Of a stretch of 64,000 nt of DNA, positions 8,668-17,286 are shown piece by piece. The notes under the pieces are model-generated. The model searched no databases. It worked only from the letters and a program-made list of their open reading frames with translations, and was not told the DNA's origin. Both the position numbers and the translations under genes were made by a program. Position 1 is the stretch's first letter. Every line of letters starts with the position of its first letter. The DNA is from Pseudomonas sp. UBA5706 (GTDB taxonomy: Bacteria > Pseudomonadota > Gammaproteobacteria > Pseudomonadales > Pseudomonadaceae): assembly GCF_002419965.1 (NCBI RefSeq), contig NZ_DIHC01000015.1:62001-126000 (forward strand). Reading direction: 5' to 3'.

Positions 8668-10191
8668 TTACTGCACTTCCACCGCCAGGCTTTCACTGAT
8701 CTTCTTCTGCCAGATGGCAGGACCTGTGATGTGGACCGACTCGCCTTTACTGTCGACGGCGACAGTGACCGGCATGTCTTTGACTTCGAACTCGTAGATC
8801 GCTTCCATGCCCAATTCAGGGAATGCCAGGACCTGCGATTTCTTGATCGCTTGCGCCACGAGGTAAGCGGCGCCGCCGACGGCCATCAGGTAAACAGCTT
8901 TGCTGTCCTTGATCGCCTCGATGGCGGTCGGGCCGCGCTCGGATTTGCCGATCATGCCCAGCAGGCCGGTCTGCTCGAGGATCTGGCGGGTGAACTTGTC
9001 CATGCGCGTGGCGGTGGTCGGACCGGCGGGGCCTACCACTTCGTCACCGACCGGATCGACCGGGCCGACGTAATAAATGAAGCGACCCTTGAGATCCACC
9101 GGCAGGGTTTCGCCCCTGTTCAGCATCTCGACCATGCGCTTGTGCGCGGCGTCGCGGCCGGTCAGCATCTTGCCGTTGAGCAGGACGGTTTCGCCCGGCT
9201 TCCAGCTTTGCACGTCTTCCGGGGTCAGGGTGTCGAGGTTGACACGGCGAGCCGACGGACCTGCTTCCCAGACGATCTCCGGGTAGGCGTCCAGCGGCGG
9301 CGCTTCCAGCGAAGCCGGGCCTGTGCCGTCGAGCACGAAATGCGCGTGACGGGTCGCGGCGCAGTTGGGGATCATGCACACCGGCAGCGAGGCGGCGTGG
9401 GTCGGGTAATCCATGATCTTCACATCGAGCACAGTGGTCAGGCCGCCCAGGCCCTGAGCACCGATGCCCAACTGGTTGACCTTCTCGAACAGCTCCAGAC
9501 GCATTTCTTCCAGACGGTTCGACGGGCCACGCGCCTTGAGCTCGTGGATGTCGATGGACTCCATCAGGACTTCCTTGGCCATCACCGCAGCCTTCTCGGC
9601 GGTACCACCGATACCGATGCCGAGCATCCCCGGCGGGCACCATCCAGCGCCCATGGTCGGAACGGTTTTCAGCACCCAGTCGACGATCGAGTCGGAAGGG
9701 TTGAGCATCGCCATCTTCGATTTGTTTTCCGAGCCGCCGCCTTTGGCCGCGACGTCCACTTCCACGGTGTTGCCCGGGACGATGGAGTAGTGAATGACCG
9801 CCGGGGTATTGTCCTTGGTGTTTTTGCGGGCGCCGGCCGGGTCGGCGAGGATCGAGGCGCGCAGGACGTTTTCTGGCAGATTGTAGGCGCGTCGTACACC
9901 TTCGTTGATCATGTCGTCCAGGCCCATAGTGGCGCCATCCCAGCGCACGTCCATGCCCACGCGAACGAAAACCGTAACGATGCCGGTGTCCTGGCAGATC
10001 GGACGATGGCCGGTGGCGCACATGCGCGAGTTGATGAGGATCTGAGCCATGGAGTCGCGCGCGGCAGGCGATTGTTCGCGCAGGTAGGCCTCGTGCATCG
10101 CCTGAATGAAATCGACGGGGTGGTAATAGGAGATGAACTGCAGGGCGTCGGCGACGCTCTGTATCAGGTCATCCTGCTTGATCACGGTCAT
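8668..10191 (-). CDS. fumA: Class I (iron-sulfur) fumarate hydratase
   Basis: A 507-residue cytosolic TCA-cycle enzyme interconverting fumarate and malate through an oxygen-sensitive [4Fe-4S] cluster. The cluster Cys are in 'RMCATGHRPICQDTG', 'AGWCPPGMLGIGIGG' and 'PVCMIPNCAATRH'; the alpha part (N-terminal two-thirds) and beta part ('GPTTATRMDKFTRQILEQ' onward) are fused, as in FumA/B. The start has a near-perfect GAGGAG site seven bases upstream. Pseudomonads usually also carry class II FumC for iron-poor or oxidising conditions; that gene is not in this window. Confidence 0.95.
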   Translation of the reverse strand: MTVIKQDDLIQSVADALQFISYYHPVDFIQAMHEAYLREQSPAARDSMAQILINSRMCATGHRPICQDTGIVTVFVRVGMDVRWDGATMGLDDMINEGVRRAYNLPENVLRASILADPAGARKNTKDNTPAVIHYSIVPGNTVEVDVAAKGGGSENKSKMAMLNPSDSIVDWVLKTVPTMGAGWCPPGMLGIGIGGTAEKAAVMAKEVLMESIDIHELKARGPSNRLEEMRLELFEKVNQLGIGAQGLGGLTTVLDVKIMDYPTHAASLPVCMIPNCAATRHAHFVLDGTGPASLEAPPLDAYPEIVWEAGPSARRVNLDTLTPEDVQSWKPGETVLLNGKMLTGRDAAHKRMVEMLNRGETLPVDLKGRFIYYVGPVDPVGDEVVGPAGPTTATRMDKFTRQILEQTGLLGMIGKSERGPTAIEAIKDSKAVYLMAVGGAAYLVAQAIKKSQVLAFPELGMEAIYEFEVKDMPVTVAVDSKGESVHITGPAIWQKKISESLAVEVQ

Positions 10192-10438
10192 GGACGTTCT
10201 CCTCTATCAGGCGGGAACATTTATAAGGCGACTGCGCGAAACGCATCGGTCTTGCGCGCAAACGGCCATTGGCTCGGCTAGCGCCCGGGCGCAGCGGCAG
10301 GAAAAAGGCGCGGCAGTATACCGCGTGGTCGCCGGCGCGACACCCTGCCGCAGGGTAAACATTGGTCTTAAGAGGCAGGGTGCGCCAGTGGTAACTTACC
10401 AGCAAGCCAGGCATTGCATTTGCTGCGCTGCAATGTTC

Positions 10439-12898
10439 CTAAGTCAGCGTGGTTATTGTGCCGTCCGGATGGAAGATTTTTGACGAGGCCTCGCGGTAGG
10501 TGGTTTTCCATGCCTTGACCGGGTTGCCCGTCGCTCGCAGACGCTCGAGATAGGGAATGACTTGCAGCGGGGTGTTGGATTTTCCTCCGGCGATTTGCAG
10601 ATTGGCAAAGCCGCTGACAAAGGTTTTCTTGGTGAAACCCTGAACGGGACGCCCCAATTCCCTGGCGATTTCCAGCGCCGCGCCATTCTTGCCTCCCCAG
10701 CAGGACAGCAGCACGAAGGTCTCATCGGCTGGATAATTCAGAGCTTGCAGCCGGGGCGCGATAAAATCCCGGGCAATGTCGGCCGCGCGGGAGACCTTGC
10801 CGTCCGGCCCCATCAACAGCGCACGTACCGGATCTCCATGAGTAAGCAGGGCAGCCTGGTTTGTGCCGCGATAGGTTTCGATAAAACCCACATCCACCGC
10901 TCTCGACGTACCCTGAAACACCACTTCACTGCGGCCCAGGCGATGTGGCTTGGGGGATGTCCAGCCGCGTTTGTGGTCCAGCGCTCTCTGCTGCGAACCT
11001 GCTCGCCTCATCGCGCCCAATTTAAGGCTGACCCCTGCCCCGGCGAAACCCGTCACCAGAGACATCGCGCCCAGGATGCCGGTGGCCGCACTCTCATGTC
11101 CGCTCACCTCCAGGGCCAGGCTCGCAACGCCAGTGGCCAGAGACACGATGTCCAGGGTTGCTGCAGCCAGCGTCGCAATTTGTGCGCTCGACAGGGCTGC
11201 GGTGGAGCTGAACAATGCGCCTGCGGCGGGCAAGGCAGCCTGCAGCCCGGGAATGAGGGCGATCGCCGACAGCGCAATGCCAATGCCGGCAATGGCATAG
11301 TTCACCCAACTGTGCCCATCGGGATCGACCCGGTTGATCGGATCGCCAGCGCAGTACGCGTAAGGGTTCAGGCCACCGCGTCCAAAGGGGCTATCGCTGT
11401 CAGGTGCCAGAAAGCACATCAATACCGGGTCATAGGGGCGATGGCCGCCGGGGACGTACCAGCCGGTCAGTGGCTCTCGCCGCTCACCCGTGAAGCCGAA
11501 GGGTACGTGCTCGGTCGTCGCAACAGTCGCCCCATGTGCGGTGTAGGCGGGCGTTCGAATGACGCTGTTTGCTTGCAGTCGCACGCTGCCCTGGGCGTCG
11601 GTGCCGACGAGGGAAGTCTGGCGCAGACCTTTGGTTACCTGATTCAGGGCAAACAATGCGTCACCGTCTGCAACCCTTTGCAGGCTGTCACTGCCGGTTT
11701 GTTCATGAGTCAGCTGGTCGGCACTGTAGAAGCTGCGGCTCAGCGCGCCGTCGATTGTTCTGTCGGTCAGATGACCGCAGGGATCGTAACTGTAGCTGCA
11801 GGTGCGGGACTGGTAGGCAACCTCGGTCAGTCTCCCCTGCGTGTCCCAACGCATGGTTCGACCCAGACTGTCGCTGATGACCCGACCACAGGCGTCATAC
11901 GTCAGGTCAATCGACGACGGCCAGGATGGGTGCGTGTGGGTGATGTTCACGACTTTGGCGGGATCATTTTCAGCGTAGCTGAAAACAGCCTCATCCCGGC
12001 TGCCATCGCTGAAGGTGCTGACTACCCGCTTGTAACCATTGAGCGCATTGAACGTGAAGAGCTGCTCGACGATTCTGTTGCCGTAAGGGTCTTGAGGTGC
12101 TGACGCTTCGTTCGCGGTGTAACGCACCAAACGCTGGCGAGCATCGTACCCGAAGGTCTCTTCTCCTCGCTGCTCGCCGTCAGTCCAGGTACGTGCAGTG
12201 ATCTGATCCAGCGCGGAATAATCCAGCGTCTGTGTGAGGGTGAACACGTTAGGGGCGGCGATGCCTTGTTCGTCATCTTCAAGTGGCTGCGTGAGGGTAA
12301 ACGTGCGGGTGTGCTCACGGCCGAGCGAATCGTAGGTGATCGAGGTCGTCAACGTGCGCCCACTCTCGCCATCGGCGACATCGATGCGGATCGGGCGGGA
12401 CAGCGGGTCGTAACCGAATCGGGTCTCGACATTGTCGACGCGCGAACTCTTCACACGCCCAGCGGCGTCGAACTCGCGTTCATGGGTTGCACCTTGTGCA
12501 TCCTTGAAGCCTTGCAGCCAGCCACCAAATGAATAGTGCCATTCGGTGGTATGGGTCGAGTCATCGATGACCCATTCATCCCGCGCTGCCTGGCCTGATT
12601 GTGTGTAGGAGAACCGTTGGGTGCCCTGGTCCCCGGTGGCGGTAGAGAGCTGGCCGAGGCCGGGCTGATAGGTCATTCGGGTAGCTTTTTCACCCTCGCC
12701 CTGAATGCTCGACAACCGGTGATTCAGGTGCTGTTCATAGCTGAACCTGACCTGCTTGCCATCAGCGAGGGTGTTGGCGGAGGGGGGAAGCTGTCCGTCG
12801 ATGTAATGAAACCGGGTTGTTCGTCCCCCGGCCTCGACCGAGAGTTGCCGGCCTAAACCGTCGAACGTCTGCCGACCGATGATTAATGGCGTGTTCAT
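10439..12898 (-). CDS. RHS-repeat protein, C-terminal half with variable effector-like tail
   Basis: An 819-residue protein. The N-terminal ~490 residues are YD/RHS repeats ('FHYIDGQLPPSANTLADGK', 'RFGYDPLSRPI', 'YDSLGREHTR'). They end in the RHS core 'LAPDSDSPFGRGGLNPYAY...DPINRVDPDGH' near residue 531, where autoproteolysis usually releases the toxin. A hydrophobic Ala/Gly-rich stretch follows (about 532-630), then a distinct ~190-residue tail with 'LLTHGDP' (His about 687) and 'VLLSCWGG' (Cys about 733). This spacing is reminiscent of caspase-fold Cys proteases, but that is inference. It has its own AAGGA ribosome site and starts 89 bases after the preceding RHS gene, in another frame. No immunity-like gene follows before fumA. 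Role: probably half of a toxin cocoon. Confidence 0.82.
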   Translation of the reverse strand: MNTPLIIGRQTFDGLGRQLSVEAGGRTTRFHYIDGQLPPSANTLADGKQVRFSYEQHLNHRLSSIQGEGEKATRMTYQPGLGQLSTATGDQGTQRFSYTQSGQAARDEWVIDDSTHTTEWHYSFGGWLQGFKDAQGATHEREFDAAGRVKSSRVDNVETRFGYDPLSRPIRIDVADGESGRTLTTSITYDSLGREHTRTFTLTQPLEDDEQGIAAPNVFTLTQTLDYSALDQITARTWTDGEQRGEETFGYDARQRLVRYTANEASAPQDPYGNRIVEQLFTFNALNGYKRVVSTFSDGSRDEAVFSYAENDPAKVVNITHTHPSWPSSIDLTYDACGRVISDSLGRTMRWDTQGRLTEVAYQSRTCSYSYDPCGHLTDRTIDGALSRSFYSADQLTHEQTGSDSLQRVADGDALFALNQVTKGLRQTSLVGTDAQGSVRLQANSVIRTPAYTAHGATVATTEHVPFGFTGERREPLTGWYVPGGHRPYDPVLMCFLAPDSDSPFGRGGLNPYAYCAGDPINRVDPDGHSWVNYAIAGIGIALSAIALIPGLQAALPAAGALFSSTAALSSAQIATLAAATLDIVSLATGVASLALEVSGHESAATGILGAMSLVTGFAGAGVSLKLGAMRRAGSQQRALDHKRGWTSPKPHRLGRSEVVFQGTSRAVDVGFIETYRGTNQAALLTHGDPVRALLMGPDGKVSRAADIARDFIAPRLQALNYPADETFVLLSCWGGKNGAALEIARELGRPVQGFTKKTFVSGFANLQIAGGKSNTPLQVIPYLERLRATGNPVKAWKTTYREASSKIFHPDGTITTLT

Positions 12899-12987
12899 GA
12901 TTCCGATCCTTGGATGTAGGAGGCCAGCGTGTCGCGGCGAATTTCACCGCGTTTGGCTTGGTGCTGGGTCTTTGGATGAGCCGGGGG

Positions 12988-15603
12988 TCACAGCGCCCGG
13001 ATTTCGGGAGGCGGCGTCACGGCGATGGATTCTGGATGATGGTCATCGCTGTGTGGCGCATAGGTCCAATTGACCACGGTGTGGTCGGGCAGCTGCTGTT
13101 CGATGATCCGTCCGTAGGCATCAAGGCGGTTGACGGTTACCCGGTCGGGGTGGCCGGGCACCTTGATCCGCGTGGCAATGATCCGGTCCAGGCCATCGCG
13201 GGTCCACTCGGTGGTGCGGCTGAGGGCGCCTGCCGTTGTGTATAACCGTTCCTGAACCGCGCTGCCGGCGACGTTGTGCCGCGTGATGCGTTTTGGCCCT
13301 GCTGCGTCACCGTTGGCCTGCCACTGCTCCACGGTCAAGGAAATCGGCCTGTGCAAGCTATACGTTCGCACGCCATCGGGCGTCGTGACGCAGCGGGCCT
13401 GGCCCCACTCGTCGTACTCGGTGGTGGTTGTCAGGGCAAGTTCAGCGGTCTTTGCAGCGCTTTGCGCATCATGCAGCCAGTCGATCGTGGTTTCGCTGAT
13501 CGTCCTGCCTTGCGCATCGAACACCGTACGGGCTACCTCGCGGAACTGGCCAGGGGCGTGATCGATGTCTTCCAGTTCGACGCGTACGGTCCGGCCCTCT
13601 GCGTCGAGCCAGTACCGACGACGCTGCCCGGTAGCATGGGTGTTCTCGATCATGACCGGGGTTTGCCCATCCGCTCTCAACGCCCGCGCCTTGGCGTCAC
13701 CCAGGTGATACGAGACGGTCTGTCGGGCTTGGTAAGGGCTGTCGTCGCCCGTCACGATCAAGGTGACGCGGCCAAGGGGATCGTATTCATATCGCGACAC
13801 AACGCCGGCGTAATTGCGACTTCGGGTCGCCTGACCGGTGATCAGGTGGCGCCCGGTGCTTTGCGTCTGGCTGACCTTGCTGGTCGCCTCGAAACCCGTA
13901 ACCGTGACATGGGTGATCAACTCACCGGCCGTGTACTCATAGCGATACTGGGTCGTGGTGGGCTTGTCGTTAAGGTCGGTGACAGTGCTTTGCGGGCGGG
14001 CATAGCTGGCCCTGGCTTCACTGTAAGTCTGCGTGGTGGTTTCCAGCTTGCGCGACCGGGTGTCATCGTGCACGCACTCCTGCTGCACCAGGACGATGGC
14101 AGGTTCGCCTTTGATCAACGAATCAAGTGAAGTGTAGGTGTAAGAGGTGGAAATCTCGGACGCGCCGCCATAGGTCCCATCCTCGAGACTGGCCGGCTTC
14201 ACGGTCCTGGTTTTCAGGTACCTGACCAGGCCCAAGGCGTTGGCTGGGCAGCCTTGGGCGCCTTCAGCCGGATAGTAATGGCTGTGTTCCTCGACACCGG
14301 CAGGGGAGCGGGTGAACACGATATTGCCGGATCGATCGTAGCGGTGCACGGTGGATTCGCTGCGCTGCAGCCCTTGCACGCTGTGATCGGTCCAGGTCAC
14401 TTTCTGTTCGTGAGGTAACTGGCACCAGGCCGGCTGGTCTTCCCAATCGGTATCCGGTTCGATCCCATAGGTGGTTTCGGTGCGCACTTCGCAGTGGCCG
14501 CGCTTAATGGATTCGCTGGTGAGCAAGTGGAAACGGTTCCAGGTCCGCGTGATGGTCGCCAGCGTTGTGCCGAGATGGTCGGTTTGTGTTTCAACGACTT
14601 CGTATTCGTAGTCCTGCTCGACCTGATAGAGGTTGTCACGCCCCCGTTGCCAGTCGAACGCCTGATCGCTGCCATAGCCCAGGAAGTTGTGGGCGCCGGA
14701 CCATTCGTAGGTCCTCGTGAGTTCCGTGCTATCGCCGCTAGCATGTTTCCATTCAATGACGCGGGGCATCACCTCGAAGGGGGCACCCGGAGGGAGCTGG
14801 TGGCCATATTCGCCTGTGCCCCAAGTCACCGTATCCGAGGCGCCGAGCACACTGACCAACGCCGTAGGGAGCAGAAGGTGACTGGCTTCGTCCAGTTCAT
14901 GATGATCGTATCCGATGCTCAACGGCTCCTCGATGCCGGGCAAAAATACGTCGCTGAGCATGGCATTGGTCAGTTGCAGACGCAGTAAGTGGGTCTTGAG
15001 TGCTGGTACGACGAAGCGCACTTCGCCTTCGTCGCCTTCCACATTCATTAACAGTCGGGACTCATCACGGATGTTCTCGAGGATAAAATCCCCGTTGGCG
15101 AAGGCGGACCATTCCACGAAGAGACGACGACCTTCAGGGCTGCGGATCTCGGTCACCAGGTAGCGGGCACTGTCTTGCTGACGTGTCAGAAGTTCGGTTT
15201 GTCCGGCCTTGTGGTCAATCCGCACGACGTCGTCGCTCACGCAAGTGATGATCATCGATTCGAGCTTCGCATCGAGCAGCACGATGTTGCTGCCGACCTC
15301 GAACGAGGATCGATCGACGTCCACCGCGAACGACTCCCCGGAAGATAACCGCAACGACGGCGCATCCTGATGCAGATCGAGTTCGCTCAGATCCAGGGAC
15401 CAGCCCAAACCGAAACCGCGATTACGCGTGGAGGCCAATACGCTGAAGGACAACGTCGGCGACAGGGAAGGGCCAGCGAGGTTATTGGCAGGGATAATCG
15501 GAAGCTGAAGCGCGATAGTGAACTGACCCGTGCGCGAATCCACACCTGTCTTGATAAAGTCCATGAAGTTTGTGGCTTGCGAATGAAGGGTTTCTACGGA
15601 CAT
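12988..15603 (-). CDS. RHS-repeat protein, N-terminal half
   Basis: An 871-residue protein whose N-terminus ('TGVDSRTGQFTIALQLPII...STRNRGFGLGWSLDL') is the standard opening of Pseudomonas RHS/TcC-like proteins, followed by YD repeats ('RYEYDPLGRVTLIV', 'DAYGRIIEQQLPD'). It ends at 'YAPHSDDHHPES' plus a short tail, just where the repeats normally continue into the sequence that starts the next gene. The pair thus looks like one ~1,700-residue RHS protein split in two. There is no signal peptide. The ribosome site is weak (AGAGCG). It follows a gene of unknown function by 97 bases, forming a three-gene leftward cluster. It may build half of a beta-cocoon with the downstream product, by analogy with TcB/TcC. 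Confidence 0.82.
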   Translation of the reverse strand: MSVETLHSQATNFMDFIKTGVDSRTGQFTIALQLPIIPANNLAGPSLSPTLSFSVLASTRNRGFGLGWSLDLSELDLHQDAPSLRLSSGESFAVDVDRSSFEVGSNIVLLDAKLESMIITCVSDDVVRIDHKAGQTELLTRQQDSARYLVTEIRSPEGRRLFVEWSAFANGDFILENIRDESRLLMNVEGDEGEVRFVVPALKTHLLRLQLTNAMLSDVFLPGIEEPLSIGYDHHELDEASHLLLPTALVSVLGASDTVTWGTGEYGHQLPPGAPFEVMPRVIEWKHASGDSTELTRTYEWSGAHNFLGYGSDQAFDWQRGRDNLYQVEQDYEYEVVETQTDHLGTTLATITRTWNRFHLLTSESIKRGHCEVRTETTYGIEPDTDWEDQPAWCQLPHEQKVTWTDHSVQGLQRSESTVHRYDRSGNIVFTRSPAGVEEHSHYYPAEGAQGCPANALGLVRYLKTRTVKPASLEDGTYGGASEISTSYTYTSLDSLIKGEPAIVLVQQECVHDDTRSRKLETTTQTYSEARASYARPQSTVTDLNDKPTTTQYRYEYTAGELITHVTVTGFEATSKVSQTQSTGRHLITGQATRSRNYAGVVSRYEYDPLGRVTLIVTGDDSPYQARQTVSYHLGDAKARALRADGQTPVMIENTHATGQRRRYWLDAEGRTVRVELEDIDHAPGQFREVARTVFDAQGRTISETTIDWLHDAQSAAKTAELALTTTTEYDEWGQARCVTTPDGVRTYSLHRPISLTVEQWQANGDAAGPKRITRHNVAGSAVQERLYTTAGALSRTTEWTRDGLDRIIATRIKVPGHPDRVTVNRLDAYGRIIEQQLPDHTVVNWTYAPHSDDHHPESIAVTPPPEIRAL

Positions 15604-15700
15604 GATCGTTTCGCTCTAATAACTTGGTAAAAGTTCAAGATGTGCGTGCTCGCGGCTGTCAGCCAATCCGAAAGCACGCACGGCTCAACGCGTCAGACGA

Positions 15701-16615
15701 TTATTGCTTCATCACAAAGTCGATCAGGTTTCCGTTATCTTCCTGAGTCATTTCGATCATGTGCTCATTGCCGTATTGATCGATCAACCCCCATTGGCTT
15801 AGGCTTCTTGAGTCGCCGGACACTGTGACAGGGCCGTGTGTTGCTATGCGAATGAAGACCATGCTTGCGGGGCGCCGTCTCACTGAAAGGATGCTTCTCG
15901 GAAGCCTGAACTTTGTCTGGGGGCCCACTGCGTAGGCTATGTGCATGTTGCTGCGCGGTTCGCCGTCAGCGAAATATCCGTAATCCTCTATGACATTCGA
16001 ATAATAAAGGTACCCCGATCCAGTGCCATAACTAACCGACTGAACCATTTTCAAGTTACGGCCCTTGAAAGACAGTTGATAGACGTCGTAGTCCCAATCC
16101 GTCGCGTTGACTACCTGGTGGTGGTTATCTTCCCTCGAAAACTCAATGTCATCGCGTGTCAGGCGCAGAGGGGTCAGCGATTCGACTTCCACGGAAGAGT
16201 TGAAGACACTGGTATGACTGACATATAGCGTGTCCCTGTCCTTGTTGATCGCGGCGTAGATTCTATCCAGTGAACCACCGGGGCGGGTCGATGAAACGTA
16301 GAATCTGCGGCGTATCGAATACGGTTGAAGCAATGGGGCGGGGGGCGCACCGGTGTCGGCGTAATAGTGGAATCGCGTGTCGCGTTCGGTCGACACGTTG
16401 AGCTCGCCGCTCAATTCCTGATAAGCCCCGTTGTCGTCCAAAATGACCAACCGAATGTTGTCCAGTTGCTCTTTAGTGAAAATCGCTCGTGACCTGAACG
16501 TAACGCTGACGGAAATCTCCACCTGTTGGCGACCATTGGCATATAGTTTTCTCGAGTTGGAGGTCAGGTTGACATTGAATGCTGTCAGCCATCGTGTATC
16601 GTTTGCTATGTTCAT
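15701..16615 (-). CDS. Hypothetical protein upstream of the RHS pair
   Basis: A 304-residue protein I do not recognise. It starts MNIANDTRWLTAFNVNLTS with AAGGA nine bases upstream, has no signal peptide or membrane helix, and is rich in beta-type alternation (Tyr, Val, Ile, Thr) and charged residues. Its N-terminal part ('EISVSVTFRSRAIFTKEQLDNIRLVILDD') looks like an Ig-like or beta-sandwich domain; 'RRFYVSSTRPGGSLDRIYAAI' and 'GLIDQYGNEHMIEMTQ' are other distinctive stretches. The base composition is visibly richer in A/T than the surrounding DNA, which suggests transfer. As first gene of the RHS cluster it may be a carrier, targeting or delivery partner; this is inference from position only. 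Confidence 0.7.
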   Translation of the reverse strand: MNIANDTRWLTAFNVNLTSNSRKLYANGRQQVEISVSVTFRSRAIFTKEQLDNIRLVILDDNGAYQELSGELNVSTERDTRFHYYADTGAPPAPLLQPYSIRRRFYVSSTRPGGSLDRIYAAINKDRDTLYVSHTSVFNSSVEVESLTPLRLTRDDIEFSREDNHHQVVNATDWDYDVYQLSFKGRNLKMVQSVSYGTGSGYLYYSNVIEDYGYFADGEPRSNMHIAYAVGPQTKFRLPRSILSVRRRPASMVFIRIATHGPVTVSGDSRSLSQWGLIDQYGNEHMIEMTQEDNGNLIDFVMKQ

Positions 16616-17286
16616 TTCTTACCATCCTTGGTCATTTAATTGCGCTACGGTACTCACCCGGCGGGTAATATTGATACCGAGCCATCCAAACGCTCTGAAC
16701 AGGCTAACCCCGAGCAGATGCGTCACTGGGCAACACGTACGCTCTAGTGTTATTCGAATAACAAAAGCGCACGTTGGCGTAATCCTTTACGGTTAATCAT
16801 GATGACAAACGTCGATTGGTCATCTAAAGCGCCCTAGGCGGCTCTACATCGGTCCATTCAATATCAGCGTTGGATGAATGTTGAGCGAGCTGCTCGCGAA
16901 ACCCGCGCTCCAGCGGCCAATCCTGTTTTATCGTTGCGCAGGCTCATGCCTTTCCCGCTGCATAACTGCTAAATGTGGTTAAAGCGTAACCACTGTCTAC
17001 CCACGATCTGCGGTATATATGTATACCGTCGGCACGAAGTTTTTCACGACATGTCTTCTATCGCGGAGCGGCCTATGGCATGGATTGTCGTGCGACTCAG
17101 TGATTCCTGCGTCTGCGTAAAACTCGCGCCGGTTCGTGATGTCGGATGCGTTGGCGAACGGTCCCGTTTCCTCTACATTGGGCACCTTGCCAGATGATTG
17201 AAGTGTTTCTCGCCGCGTGGCGACAGGCACGACCGGCCAGCGATGCGACAAAGATCCACCCCGCCGGACAGGACGACCTTGCCCCG
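16616..17286. other. Gene-poor 670-base gap upstream of the RHS cluster
   Basis: Divergent intergenic region between the RHS cluster (leftward) and the GGDEF gene (rightward). It is AT-richer than average and holds a 16-bp palindrome, listed separately. Short open frames on both strands here lack ribosome sites or protein-like sequence. The cyclase might begin earlier, at an ATG at 17194, which would shorten the gap. Confidence 0.5.
16748..16763. promoter_or_regulatory. 16-bp perfect palindrome, possible operator
   Basis: TGTTATTCGAATAACA reads identically on both strands. It lies about 133 bases upstream of the first gene of the RHS cluster, in non-coding DNA. It resembles a dimeric regulator site rather than a terminator, since there is no T-run or loop. 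The regulator is unknown. Confidence 0.4.

Noticed and set aside
8731..10281. 516-codon frame antisense to fumA
   Set aside because: It is a shadow of the fumarase gene; the composition is unlike protein and it has no ribosome site.
10342..10356. ACCCTGC-C-GCAGGGT hairpin considered as the RHS terminator
   Set aside because: The stem is good, but no T-run follows on either strand.
10169..10414. Leftward 81-codon frame downstream of the RHS gene, considered as an immunity gene
   Set aside because: It overlaps the fumA start and ribosome site, is Arg-rich and looks unlike an immunity protein.
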